From Welwitschia mirabilis (lineage: Eukaryota; Gnetophyta; Gnetopsida; Welwitschiales), in assembly GCA_051453625.1 (NCBI GenBank), contig JBOZIK010000001.1:230297169-230361168 (forward strand): a DNA stretch of 64,000 bases, read 5' to 3'. Position numbers and translations under genes: made by a program. How positions within the stretch are numbered: position 1 is the first letter of the stretch; every line of letters starts with the position of its first letter. A model generated the notes under the pieces. The model had not been told where the DNA came from. It did not search any database and worked only from the letters and a program-made list of their open reading frames with translations. This document shows positions 47,586-58,797 of this stretch, in pieces.

Positions 47586-48500
47586 CTCTTCCAAATTTAT
47601 ATAAAAATAATTTTATTATTTACTTATTTTTACGAATATACAAAAGCAATGAAATGTATTCTAAAATGTATTGCTATAGGACTTTGCCCTCCAATGTCTA
47701 TAATAGGATAAAAGTCTATTGTAATAATTTTAGATTCTTATCTTCATTGAAAACTCTTTGCCCTATCTCAATTTCTACAATTTTCAAAAACAAATCTTTT
47801 CTATGTTTTATAATTATAATAATTAATATTATAATAGTAAATAAAGGTAAGGGAAGATTTTTGAAATGTAACCCTTTAGATAGAGAGATTACAACTAGTG
47901 AAACCTTTCATTAGAAAATTGTATGAGAGGTCATGTCACAGTTGTTAATGGACTCTTTACCTTAAGGGTAGCCTACAATGATGTTGCTATGTTTATCAGC
48001 AATATCATGAGTTTAGTACCTTGTTATGATATTTTAGCTTCTAAGGGCTTTTGCAGTATGATAGGCTTAAATTATAGCTATGGTAGTAAGATAGCTGTAA
48101 GTGGTATTTTACTGGGCTACAATAACTCTTTAGAATAAGATAAAATCTATAAATACATATTACTAGATCATTCCCACTCTAAAGATCATGGAGACTCCTC
48201 TTATATAGATGAGAACTATTATATAGATCCAAAAATATATAGAGAAAACCTTAAGGGCATAGAATTGATAAAAATCTTCATTCCAATTGCATGAGTGATG
48301 ATCTAGTTAAAGCATTAAGTAGGCTCATAATTTGTTAAAAGAATTTAAAGGACTTATTCTTGAATTTCTCTATGTACCAATTGCTAATTCATCCATACCT
48401 TCTTACTAGGATGTGTCTAAATATGTAAATGTGTCTTAACATTGAAACTAGAATTTTAATAGACTTAGAGTTAAGATTATCCCTAAATTTCAATCCTCTT
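47586..48500 (+). other. E4 interior with unassigned plus-strand frames
   Basis: On + two open frames of 86 and 71 codons (47654-47914, 47923-48138) occur; the second contains NGLFTLRVAYNDVAMFISNI and continues after one stop to about 48290 with SSYIDENYYIDPKIY. I recognise no family. They run against the E4 orientation, so they may be antisense accidents or another inserted sequence. The minus strand shows no pol motif. Confidence 0.3.
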
Positions 48501-48720
48501 CATGTTCTTGAGGTAAAGATTCCTTTTGAGAAAAAATGTAAAACTTTATAAAGGTAACAGATGTAGAAGAGATAAGTAAGGGCTTCAAATCATGAAACTT
48601 CAAATGTAAGAACTTAATAAAAATGAATAGATAAATTACACAATATTTAAATAGAAACAAAAAGGCATATTTCATTCTATCAAGATCCTAGGGCTAGTGG
48701 TAGATCCATTTCCTAGCCTA

Positions 48721-48731
48721 CTCTAATGCCA
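48721..48731 (-). promoter_or_regulatory. E4 primer-binding site, tRNA-iMet type, degenerate
   Basis: TGGCATTAGAG on the minus strand matches TGGTATCAGAG at 9 of 11 positions, both differences being transitions, directly beside the right repeat. Confidence 0.5.
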
Positions 48732-49062
48732 CTTATTAGTATTTATAAATTCTAAGCATAGGCAGAAGAAAATATGGGCATTGAAGGGAGTTAAAAAGAT
48801 ATTCATGGAATGTAGAACCCTTAAATTTTATTAATTAGAATGAGTTTAAATACATGAAGATTGATTATTTTTATATCCTTGAATATTGAATTTAATAAAA
48901 TCATTTTGGATCTCATCCCACATATAAATCAAAGAAATAAAAAAAATAATTGAACTTAAAGGTACATTAACATATCCATTAAACCTCCTTAAAAGCATAA
49001 TATAATAATAAAATATCATTTAGTACTCTCCTTTGATGTAATGAATCTATAGCTTTAATGCA
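48732..49062 (-). repeat. E4 right LTR (5')
   Basis: Partner of 45645-45985; ends near TGCA at 49062. Confidence 0.5.
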
Positions 49063-49381
49063 ATAATATCTTATGGTACCATTTTTATCTTATATTTTTA
49101 TCCATATTTTTTCTCATTATTATTATATTTTTATGACATTAAAACTTTAAGGAAAAAGTTAGATTGGATTGAAAAAAGTAGGCACTTCATTCTAAAATTT
49201 TTCTTTTCATGTTTCATCCAACTTATTCAAGTGAAATTAGCCTTAAAGTTAGCTAAAATTTTTCTAATTTTTTCCATTATATTATCTTATCACTTAAATG
49301 ATTTCCACTTGCATGTTTTCCTTGTTATTCAACTTTCACATAATTTTGCTAAGAGGCTAGAAAAATATTTATTGTGAGGTG
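49063..49381 (+). other. 3' UTR end of an Athila-type element, probably the outer one
   Basis: It aligns with the segments just upstream of the 3' LTRs of E5 (58590-58797) and E6 (63150-63376): a TTTAAGGA-AAA-GTTAGATTGG block, then GCTAAGAGGCTAGAAAAATA, then a purine-rich GTGAGGTG before the LTR. This places an Athila 3' end here. Confidence 0.55.
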
Positions 49382-50040
49382 TGTTAACATGTAATAAGTG
49401 ATAGTTGTCTTAAGTAATTAAGGCTAATATAGCACAATCAAATTCTTATTTTCATGTTTTAATGAATTTATTTTGATAAATGCTATTAAAGTAATAATTT
49501 ATTAATATTTAACCTTGTACTATGATTTTGTAGGGCTTTAATATGCTAAAGAACCATTCTACAAAAGCTAAGTAGCTATCTTTTGAGAATGCTAGTGACA
49601 TTAATGGAATCTAATAATGGTGTTAATCTTGTCAAGATTATAACCCTTATTATTGCATTTCAAGATTCTTTTTAGATGGTAAATAAATTAATACTATTGG
49701 TGAATTAATTTTAGAAAATCAATTATTACAAAAATTTAGAAATCCCTAAACCTAACCCTAGTTTTCAATGTATAAAAGGCCTTCAAGGCCTTAATTTTTG
49801 GGTTGTTGATATTATAGAAATTTCTGAACATTACTAAAATAACATGTGTTATGTATTACTTGTAATATTTTCTATTGAAAATAATCTCTTTCTTGAAGGA
49901 TATAATGATATTTTAAGATTTGACTTGAATCTTTCTTTAATGTAGCTTTTTTCTAGTTGTACAATAAAGGATAGAATTTCTTTAGTTTCATATCTTAATT
50001 TTAGTTATGCATGTTTTTCATACCTGTAACACTCAATGTG
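49382..50040 (+). repeat. 3' LTR of the (outer) Athila-type element, right end uncertain
   Basis: It starts TGTTAACATGTAATAAGTG, like the E6 and E5 LTR starts (TGTTAACATG, TGTTTACATG). A TATA box TATAAAAG at 49771-49778 lies within AACCCTAG and AAGGCCTTCAAGGCCTT. The end was not fixed; about 50040 is an estimate. Confidence 0.5.
49771..49778 (+). promoter_or_regulatory. Candidate LTR TATA box
   Basis: TATAAAAG is followed by the direct repeat AAGGCCTT-C-AAGGCCTT. The position fits an LTR promoter. Confidence 0.5.
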
Positions 50041-50559
50041 AGCTTAAATTTTTATTAAGTATTTCTATATTTTTAGTTTATTCTTTGTGAGTTAATCTTG
50101 GTTTATAGTTGCTATTATTTGATATTCTTTGGAAGTTACTTTTCATGCTTTTAAAGTAGGCTACGATAACTAAGGCAACTTAAAATCTTAACCAATACTA
50201 AAATGGTCAAGAAAACTATGTCATCACAATTGAGCTTCAATGAACGCTTAAAATTATTCCTTTTGAAATAATTATGGAATAAACTTATTTTTATTTAACA
50301 TTCTTATTATTATTATTATTATGATGCTCATGCTAGATCTTAAGGATATGCATTATTCCTAGCTTATTTTTTTCTCTTTTTTTTTTGAGTTTTTCTTAAC
50401 TTTTTTTACATAGCACTCTTTTTATTTTATAATTTCATAATACTTAATCACTTTGTAATAGTTGTAGATCTAATTTTATATAGAGCTTTACTATTTACAC
50501 TACTACATTTATCCCTTGATAATATCAACCCTTGAAATATGCTCTAAATGGAAGTCCTA
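50041..50559 (+). other. Unassigned AT-rich stretch
   Basis: Nothing recognisable except a short (TTA)n run at 50304-50322. It may be the pol sequence upstream of the integrase remnant. Confidence 0.4.
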
Positions 50560-51229
50560 TTCATATTAGTAAAAGCTAAGTTTTGCTTTGATAAGATTTA
50601 TATCATATGAAGTACTTTTAAACATAATGTTTATAGAGAAATATTGTGTATCAAAAACTTATCCATAACACTAGCCATTACTAATAAGATCTGAGCCAAG
50701 AAAACTACAAGGTTATTTCTGAAAGAGACTTCTTGATTATATGAAGTACCATAAAGATCATCTCTAATTAAAATTCTCATTTTGCTTCTATATTTTGAGA
50801 AACATTTTAACAATCATTAGGGATTAATTTAAATCTGATCATAGCTTATCATCCAAAAATAAATTTGAAAAGACAATGAGTTAATAAAGTCTTATAAGAT
50901 CTAACCTAAGGATATACATTAAATCATCCTAGTAGTTAAAATGAGGTACTACTTCTTATTGAATTTTCTTATAATAATAATTATTATAGCTTTAGTAAAA
51001 CAACTCCTTATGAGGCTTTATATGGAAAAATATGTTAAACTTCATCTTTTGGAAATGACCCTAATAATAATATTTTCCTTGACTTAGAAATAATTAAAGA
51101 AATTAAAAAGAAAATAAAAATAATTAATAAAAGACTAAAGAAAGGAATTGATAGGTGAAAGAAACATGCTCAAAATAAAAGAAACACATGGAATTTAAAT
51201 TAAAATAGGATGTTTTCCTTAAGGGTTTA
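50560..51229 (+). pseudogene. Chromovirus-like integrase remnant
   Basis: On + the core reads ITNKI, then TTRLFLKETS and LYEVP, the helix before the second catalytic Asp, whose SDRD block is lost. It continues NLIIAYHPKI, GYTLNHPSS, NEVLLLIEFSYNNNYYSF and TTPYEALYGKIC. After TSSFGNDPNNNIFL comes EIIKEIKKKIKIINKRLKK, the helix before the C-terminal domain. The IEFSYNN and PYEALYG blocks are typical of chromoviral Ty3/gypsy integrase. Multiple stops. E6 cuts the gene at 51229; the rest should lie beyond the window. Confidence 0.7.
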
Positions 51230-52591
51230 TGTTAACATGTAAAACTTGACATTTATCTAAAGTATATCACGCCAATTATCATAATAAAGATAATAATTTA
51301 ATCTATTTAATCATAAAAATGCATATTCAACTATTTTATTTGCCATACTTGATTTTATGCATTTTTCCAAGGTGTTTTAAGGAATTTAGTAGCATTTTAA
51401 AGCATGTTTTATAAAATAGATCTAAACAATTAGAAAATATTAGTGGTGTTGATTACTTAAATAGTAACACTGGTTATTTGATGAAACTTGCTTCTAAACT
51501 TATGTTTTGAAACTGTCATGGAAAATTGATTAACTTGCAGTTATGGGTTTAATTAGTTATCATATTAAAAACAACTATTATCTTTAGTGGTTGTGATAAT
51601 AGCATGGGAAAAATGTGGTAGTAACATGTGGTAATTACATATGTGTTAACATTGGAGATATATGGTAATGGTATCGATTGTTAGAGGCATCATGAAAGCT
51701 AAGTATTAAACTCATAATGATAACCTCCACTAATGACTATAAGACAAAAACTCCAACCATCTTATCTAATGCTATATGATAAATAATTATAACTACTCAC
51801 CTAACACTAAAAGCTAAACCATCTTAATCCTTTCCTTATCGATCAAAATAGTTAAGATCCCTTCTTATAGAAGGCTAATATTTTGATTGAATCTTGTTGG
51901 AAAAAGCTTTAAAAGGATATGATCATCATGTTACTCTAAGATTCCCATTTGGGACACACTAGCTTTAAGGCTAGCTTTAAGGAGTCTATGTCATCTTTTC
52001 TTTCATCCTCTAATGTTATGTAATTTCTATTTTTAATAGAGTACTAGTCATTTTTATTTTAACTTATAATTAATATTATAATTATAATGCTTAAGTAAGA
52101 TGATATTGTTAAGTTCTTTTATTACCAAACGAGTTTTTTAAGGTTGTCCCATTACTAGCATCATATTATTTGATGGATCTTAAGCACATTATTTCTTACT
52201 TCACATGATTACATTAGGTTAAAGATCAAAGGTATTAAGAAATTTACTAATATCCATGTGGTAAATAAGATCTTATTATCATGATCTAAGCCATAATAGC
52301 TTAATAAGTTAAGCTTTATTTTAGAAGTTTAAAGCATATTATTAAAGTAAAGGTTTTATTACTAGATGATTCAAGTTAGACCTTTGAAGTCATCTTGTAT
52401 TCATACTTTATCATTCATGTTTAGCTCATCTAAATATCATCTCTAGATTTTATTTTGATTTATTATAGGTTAAGAAAAATTTTTATTATTGTTGTTTAGT
52501 CCTATCTTGATTTATTCCTATGGAAATAATAATATCAGCACTTCACTACAATGAATGTTTTAATTTATATGAGTTGTAAAACTTAGATACA
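51230..52591 (+). repeat. E6 5' LTR
   Basis: It starts TGTTAACATGTAAAACTTGACA and aligns from there with 63377-64000 (TTGACATTTAT, CATTTTAAAGCAT, AGAGGCATCATGA, ATGATAAATAATTATAA). The end is set at the ACA before the primer site. Confidence 0.75.
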
Positions 52592-52599
52592 AATAGATT

Positions 52600-52619
52600 T
52601 TTGGTGTTGTTTCTATGGA
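52600..52619 (+). promoter_or_regulatory. E6 primer-binding site, tRNA-Asp type
   Basis: TTTGGTGTTGTTTCTATGGA matches the complement of the tRNA-Asp 3' end at 13 of 20 positions, without gaps. Confidence 0.65.
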
Positions 52620-53712
52620 TAATAGCATGATAGCTTCACATAAGGCATATAATATTTTATTTATTACATTTTTAGTTCATATATTTAATTTTTTAGCACT
52701 TTTAGGTATTGGTACTAGTCCATTTCAATGTTAACCAAACTACTCTACTTTTCTTTTGAGATTTTATTTCAAAGTCTTNNNNNNNNNNNNNNNNNNNNNN
52801 NNNNNNNNNNNNNNNNNNNNNNNNNNNNNNNNNNNNNNNNNNNNNNNNNNNNNNNNNNNNNNNNNNNNNNNNNNNNNNAGATTTTATTTCAAAGTCTTTC
52901 TTTTATTTTCATAATTCTTAGTAGTGGATACTAGTCTATTTCTAGTAATACATCAAATAGACCTTATCTAAGTTTTATTTTGTCTTTACTCTAATTTGAA
53001 AATCATTTCCATATCAAATATGTTGCGTTGCATATATAATGTGTTTTATATAGGTTTGCAACTAAAACAAGGATTAAAAAGATGAAATTTGAATAGATCT
53101 CACCATTCTTTTATGTTTTATTTTCTTGCTACAATTTTTATTTTAGTATTTAAATTGTATTTTTACTACATCTCAATTTTTGCTTTTAAAAATTCTTAAA
53201 GATAAAAATTTTAAGGGATTTTTTTATAGGCTTCATTTAATTTTGATTCCTTACCATTTTAATCTTTAGTATGTATTTTTTTAAATCACATAATGTGAAT
53301 TAATTTGTATAGCTACATGTATAACACTTATATTTTTCCCAATTCTTTTGGTTCAAACAACTAGTCCTATTAGTAGACATGATCGAGATCATTGACCTTT
53401 TAACACAGATTATTTTAAACTTTGTAGAGAACCTCTTTTGGATCTTCTAAACTTTTTCTAGTATTTGATGCTTGCTAAAACCTTGCATATCTATGAAGAT
53501 GTGAATTTAATAATAAATTTATAGAATTTTTTTCTAAAATTTCACATGGATTGGAGTTATGATCCTTTTGAAATGTTGTATGAAATGCTCCATGAATAAT
53601 AAAATTTATTTCCAACTCAATATTCTAATGTTAAAGTTACATCTATTTATTAGGATCTTATAGCTTTCCTAATTACATTCAACCAAAATAGACTTTAAGA
53701 TAATCAAAAAAG
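52620..53712 (+). other. E6 leader with a duplicated-flank gap
   Basis: Non-coding, parallel to the E5 leader (ACTAGTCCATTTC / ACTAGTTCATTTC). The 20 bases AGATTTTATTTCAAAGTCTT occur at 52759-52778 and again at 52879-52898, on either side of 100 N (52779-52878). Confidence 0.6.
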
Positions 53713-53717
53713 CCTTA
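53713..53717. repeat. Target-site duplication of E5, left copy (CCTTA)
   Basis: The identical CCTTA is found at 60075-60079. Confidence 0.85.
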
Positions 53718-55003
53718 TGTTTACATGTCAAAATTGACATTTTAAACAAGTAAAATGGATTAATTTAGCATATAGAGAAATACTAAATCAATGTTTTATC
53801 ATATATTAATGTTTTTCGTCCTTTTTATTATATTTTCATGTTCGAATTTTCTTTACATGAGTAGGTTAATTAATGCCTTATGAAGAATTATGCAGTCCAA
53901 TCCTAGTGCCAAACACATGCACTACCAGCCAGGATTACTAATGCTTCTATCTTTCTAAGGTAAAGTATTGCAAAACTCATGTTCTTGTAATAACTTGAAA
54001 AGTTGATCAAATTATGCTTATGGACTAAAATAGAATTAATCCTAATTAATCTTCAAACTTAACAACATATGGCAAAAGTAGAAATTAATACATTACAGTG
54101 ACATGTGGTGCAAACAAGGATGACTATGTAAAAGAAACATGACATAGCATCTATTGATAGCATCATCAATAGTTAAATAACATATCGTTATCATGTTTAC
54201 ATTAGAATAGAAAAGAATCCTCTTTGTTATTACATGATAAATATTTGTAGCTTCTTCCTTATGTGATAATCCTTAAGTAATTCCACTTATGTAACCACCA
54301 ATTAACCTCACCTAATGTAATCATGAGAAATCCCCTCAAGCCTTTCCTCATGTCTAAAAGGACCATTTTTTAATTGGCTTAATGTGGGAAAAACTTAAGA
54401 GCTAAGATGTCATGGTGTTATAATGCTCTTTCTTGGGGGTTGAATGATCTAAGACTAGTTGAGGAGTTTTTCTTCTTATTCTCTTTTATTGATGTAATGT
54501 ATATATCTTTTATACTTTAATATAAGAATTAATTTAAACCATTTCATTAGTATTACATAATCCATTTAGCATCAGTAATATTTATGTAGAACTAGTTCTA
54601 GAATTAGTTTAAGCCCCTTCATTATTATTGCACATTAATTTGACATTAGTAATAATTAAGTAGAACTAGCTTTAAGTCTACTTTATTCTTTCATTATTAT
54701 TTCACAATCATTTAGCATTAACAATTTTCAGATGAACTGCACATAATTATTAATTTTAGGATCTAGGAATCATTAGAGTGAAAGAGAAGAGTTGGATAAA
54801 TTACTAAATCCTTGGAATATTTCTATTCCTTTACATTGTCAATAAAGGACTAATTTTCTTCTCAACTTTAGATTTTCTTTTATTTGATATCATTTTAAGT
54901 TAATATTTGTGTTCCTTTTGTAAAAGTTATCATATGTATCCCTGTGGAAGAATGATTTTAAGTGAAACATAGATAAATCTATATCACTACAAAGCTATGA
55001 ATA
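53718..55003 (+). repeat. E5 5' LTR
   Basis: It starts TGTTTACATGTCAAAATTGA, like 58798, and ends AGCTATGAATA. Shared landmarks include GTGATGCAAACAAGGATGACTATG-like sequence and ATGTATCCCT(G/A)TG. It contains repeat triplet 54520-54745. Confidence 0.85.
54520..54745 (+). repeat. Three tandem 72-80 base units in the E5 LTR
   Basis: Units follow the pattern (TTTAA or TTTA), CATT(A/T)TTA, CA(C/T)A, ATT, AGCATTAG, TTA(A/T)GTAGAACTAG. The matching triplet lies at 59600-59835 in the other LTR, so it predates insertion. Confidence 0.7.
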
Positions 55004-55005
55004 AA

Positions 55006-55025
55006 TTTGGAATCATTACCAAGGA
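55006..55025 (+). promoter_or_regulatory. E5 primer-binding site, tRNA-Asp type
   Basis: TTTGGAATCATTACCAAGGA matches the complement of the tRNA-Asp 3' end at 13 of 20 positions; six of seven differences are transitions. Confidence 0.7.
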
Positions 55026-55989
55026 TATATTGGCATAATAATTTTTCAAATGATTTTCTTCTTGTAATTTTTAGTTATATTTTATTTTTCTAGTGATGGG
55101 TACTTGTCCTTCCTTTAAATATACTCAAATGGACTCTTCTTTATTTTTATTTTAAGTGTTTTCCTTTTCTTTCAATGGTAGGTACTAGTTCATTTCTAGT
55201 AAAACTTGAACTGGTCTAAATTATTTCATTTGATTATTTGTTCTAAAAGATAAAACCTTATTTTCATATCTATTATTTCATGTTATTAGTCTAAATACTT
55301 TCCTATAGTTGCAACTAAACCTAAGATTATGAATACAACCAAATCAAATTATAATAATTTAATTTGTATGCTTTGATTTTAGTAAATCCTCTATAAATGT
55401 TTTAGTTCTATTAGCTTTTGTTTCTATTGAAAATTTTAAGAAAAATTAAACACATTTAGGTTAATTTCTTATATTATATTTTGCAAAATTATAGATGTTT
55501 TGGGTTTTTGTAAAATAATTTCTTAGATCTTCTAATTTAAAACTATTATATGAATCAAATAAATACTCTATCCTTTTTCAAACATTTCTACTCACTTGAA
55601 TTCATGCTACCACATTATCTAACTAGTGCCTTTAACCATTCTACACTAAACACTCTACAATTTAAATAAAACCATTTTGTAACTCTTTGAAACTTTTCTG
55701 CTTGTAAGTCTCTTTTGAGACTATGTAAAAATAAGAAGACATAAACTCTCAACCTAAATTATATTCCATTTTCTAATCCTTTAATAATGATTTGGAATCT
55801 TATCCTATTTTAGAAATCTTTTGAATAAAAACCTCTTTATTCCTATAGTTTTTGAAATCAAGATCAACCCAAATGCATGGTAAAATATTTTATGTAATCT
55901 AGATAGAACTTTAAAAAGTATCCTCAAACCTCTTCATACATGAATCAACCCCTTTAAAACTTTAAATTTTAAAATCCCTATTATAAGTC
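55026..55989 (+). other. E5 leader
   Basis: Non-coding; parallels the E6 leader. No further structure seen. Confidence 0.5.
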
Positions 55990-57440
55990 AAGAACATTTG
56001 ATCACATGCCTTTCATCACCTCTTATAATCCATATTTATCAACCTCATATTTGTCATTTTTTGATCCTTACCCTTTACCATCATATTTATATTCATCATA
56101 CTTTGATCCTTATCCTTGATTTCCCTTTTAATACCCTTTCTTCTTTTACACTTATCCATCATCTTCATATTTTCAATAACTACCCTTACCATCTTTTGAA
56201 GATGATTTTCAAAGATTCTTAGAAGATGTAATTGAATCTTCTTCCAACACATTTGAATTCTATTCTCATCCTTTAAAAGAGTCCACTAATAAAACCAATG
56301 AAAATCTTAATAAACTTCTTTAACAAATGAATAAAACTAATAATCAAATCCTTAGGATCCTTAATCAATAATAAGAAGAAGAAAACCTTCTTACATTTCA
56401 TGAACCTATAAGTATAGTAATAGTTGAAGGGATTAATAAAACTAGGAGTAGTAATATAGAAGTCATGTTCCTTAGGAATGAGAAAGAAGCCCCCAACATA
56501 ATCAACAAGGATACCCAAGAGGACATTGAGTTTAGACTTACATTGAAGAGTGAATAATAAGGTGCATCTAGACTATACTTTAGAGTCGGATTATAAACTT
56601 TATATATTATGAATAATCTATAGTTAGTGCATAAATAATTGAGAAAGAAGGAAAATTAAAATGCTACACAATAGAGGATGAATTAATAGGTGACATTAAA
56701 AAAGTAGGCAACATTAAAAATGAGCCTACCTTAAACATCAACCAATGTCACTTACATGATCATATGAAGAATAATACTTTTAAAACTTTAATTAAATGGA
56801 GAACATTAGCTAAGAGTCTAATCACAATTCAACTTTTAATCAATCCTTTTCTTAACAACATCTTAAACCAATCATGTCATTTTCATCTTTAGCTTTTGAA
56901 TAAGCTTGGAGTTCTAATGAGAAAGACAAGACAAATTCATCATTCGAACCATATTTTACTACTCTCTTTGATGACCAATTACCTTCTCCAACAATTTCCA
57001 TTCACATTTATTTTCATCCCATAATGATATCTTGCACAGATTGTTTACTAAATAGAAATAGGTTAAGGAATGGAAAACTACCAATTTTGAATGAATAAAT
57101 CTTACTACTAATGTTAATATTATTTAAAATTTTAATTCATGTATAAATGTTTATAGGAATTTTGTCTTTTATTTAAATGCATTATATAATTTTGACACAT
57201 CATTCAAATATCACATTTATCATTTTGAACCATCATGTGTACAATACTTTAGGAAATGAATTAAGTAATTTTTAGCTTTCTTGTGTGATTTTAAATTAGG
57301 ATTTTCTTTTATAGTATTTTTTTGGAATAAAGTTTGGCTTAATAAAGTTAAAAATTAAAAAAATTTTGTGATTATTTCCTTTAATGCCTTAAATTGCCCA
57401 AGAATTTTCATCTATATAATCACAAACTTAAACCTTTTTA
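55990..57440 (+). pseudogene. E5 gag-like remnant
   Basis: One frame reads FITSYNPYLSTSYLSFFDPY and PLPSYLYSSYFDPYP, a Tyr/Ser/Pro-rich linker. PSFEDDFQRFLEDVIESSSN, SHPLKESTNKTNENLNKLL and NEKEAPNIINKDTQEDIEF follow with a few CAA-type stops. Later segments give SFEPYFTTLFDDQLPSP. The pattern fits the C-terminal linker and coiled-coil part of Athila Gag rather than pol. Antisense and shifted open frames at 56016-56252, 55998-56222 and 56273-56518 are shadows of this. The capsid part is not visible. Confidence 0.5.
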
Positions 57441-58797
57441 GGTAGAAAACAAAAAATTCCATCCATAATACTAAATAAATCATTGTCATCTCAAAATCCA
57501 TTTTTCATCCCTTTCATTTTTGCTACTCCTAATAAATTCCATTAACCACCCACTTCTTCCATCCATCTACAAGTTCTTTATATTAGATGATCCTGCTTGA
57601 TTGTCATTAATGAAATAAATTATGAACAAGTGATTTCTTTCACATTACAAACTACGTAGAATTTAAGTTTATTTGTAGTTTTCAAGAAAAGTTTTTTTTT
57701 CTTATTTTTTAGTTAATTTGTTAAAGTTTAATTTTACCTAAGTTATTTCAAATAGAAAATATGATTGAATTAAGGTGAAATCTACCCTCATGCTAAGTAA
57801 TTTATTTTCAAAACATTTTATGAGGATAAAAATTATAATGATTAGGCTAATGAGTCAATGAACTCTTTATGTTCCTTAAAAATTATTATTATGAAAAGGA
57901 TAATTAAAAATAAAATAAAAATATCACCTCTCTAAAGTCACATTATTTCTTGTTTATTAAAATAGAGTTTAGTTAACTACATTGAGGCTAGGGACAGTAA
58001 TTAGCAATGTAGCTCTAATGATTCTTTTCATGACATGTTCAATTTCATCTAAGCTATAAACACTCACTAGTAATGCAATACTAAATTCTTCATTTATTAA
58101 CATGCTTAACTCTATTGGAATAATATGTCATAACACTAGATACCAAATTATCTTAAGAATGCTTAAAACAAGAAATATGGCATAATTATGGAAAAAGGTG
58201 AATTGGCATAAAAAAAGGTGGAATTATGAGATTATTTTGTATTTTATTTCTTTAAATTGTGTACTTGAGAATTTTCTTAACTAATTTTTAATGGCTTTGA
58301 GCTTTACTCAAAATACAACTTATTTGTATGATATGTGATACATTTTTAAAATTAGAATAAAATTTAAAAAATTGCAATAAAATGGTCATTAATTTAACTA
58401 ATCTATCTTTTTAATTTATGGATAATGGAAATTTACATTAGATTTTATGTTTTTTTTTAACATTGCATTTTAGTTTAATCTTTGCATTACATTGTTTTCT
58501 CCAAATACTTACATAATCATCATGTGGTAGCCTTTGGTAATTAACTTGTTCTTAAAAGCCTTATAAAATTTCCTATCTTTATAACTCTAAGGATAAAGTT
58601 TTGGTTAGGGGGTATGACATCTGTTTTTACTTTTTTTTTTAAATTTTTATTGCTAATTGTTAAAAAATTGATTTAAAATTTCTAAAAATTATCATAACAT
58701 TTTCTTACTTTCCATTTTCACTTAGTTACTTTTTCCATCACACCATTTCTTCATTAACATTTTTCTAAGGAACTAGAAAAATACTGGTTTGGGGGTG
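57441..58797 (+). other. E5 spacer and 3' UTR with polypurine tract
   Basis: The block 57975-58095 is shared with the outer Athila element and E6. The block 58588-58625 (AAGGATAAAGTTTTGG, TTAGGGGGTATGACAT) is conserved in E6. GGTTTGGGGGTG at 58786-58797 is the polypurine tract. Confidence 0.6.

Larger units (their letters stand above)
45645..49062 (-). mobile_element. E4: small Copia-like element with gag but no visible pol
   Basis: Two related 330-340 base terminal repeats (45645-45985 and 48732-49062) share blocks such as AAATTCTAAG, GGAGTTAAAA, GATATTCATGGAAT and GAGTTTAAATACATGAA. On the minus strand a decayed tRNA-iMet-type primer site (TGGCATTAGAG) adjoins the right repeat. A gag-like region lies at 46480-46900. 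Only 500 bases separate it from the left LTR, so protease to RNase H are missing. This is the layout of terminal-repeat gag-only elements. No target duplication was found, and a 505-N gap lies inside. Confidence 0.5.
1380..50040 (+). mobile_element. Outer, oldest element: Athila-type Ty3/gypsy, split by four insertions
   Basis: Pieces in order are gag (1380-1791 and 12189-13275), protease (13276-13695, continuing into 24630), protease-RT linker, RT, RNase H and integrase (24630-27690), spacer and third-ORF region (27691-30018), remnant (45515-45644), 3' UTR (49063-49381) and 3' LTR (49382 to about 50040). Removing E1 and E3 rejoins gag-like and protease-like frames across the junctions, which is the main support. 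The pieces add up to roughly 10 kb, a normal size for Athila elements. The link of the first part to 45515-50040 across E2 and E4 is inferred from order, orientation and shared 3'-end sequence with E5/E6. The 5' LTR was not found. Confidence 0.6.

Noticed and set aside
56016-56252. Lys/Met-rich minus-strand frame
   Set aside because: Antisense of the Tyr/Ser/Pro-rich gag linker of E5.
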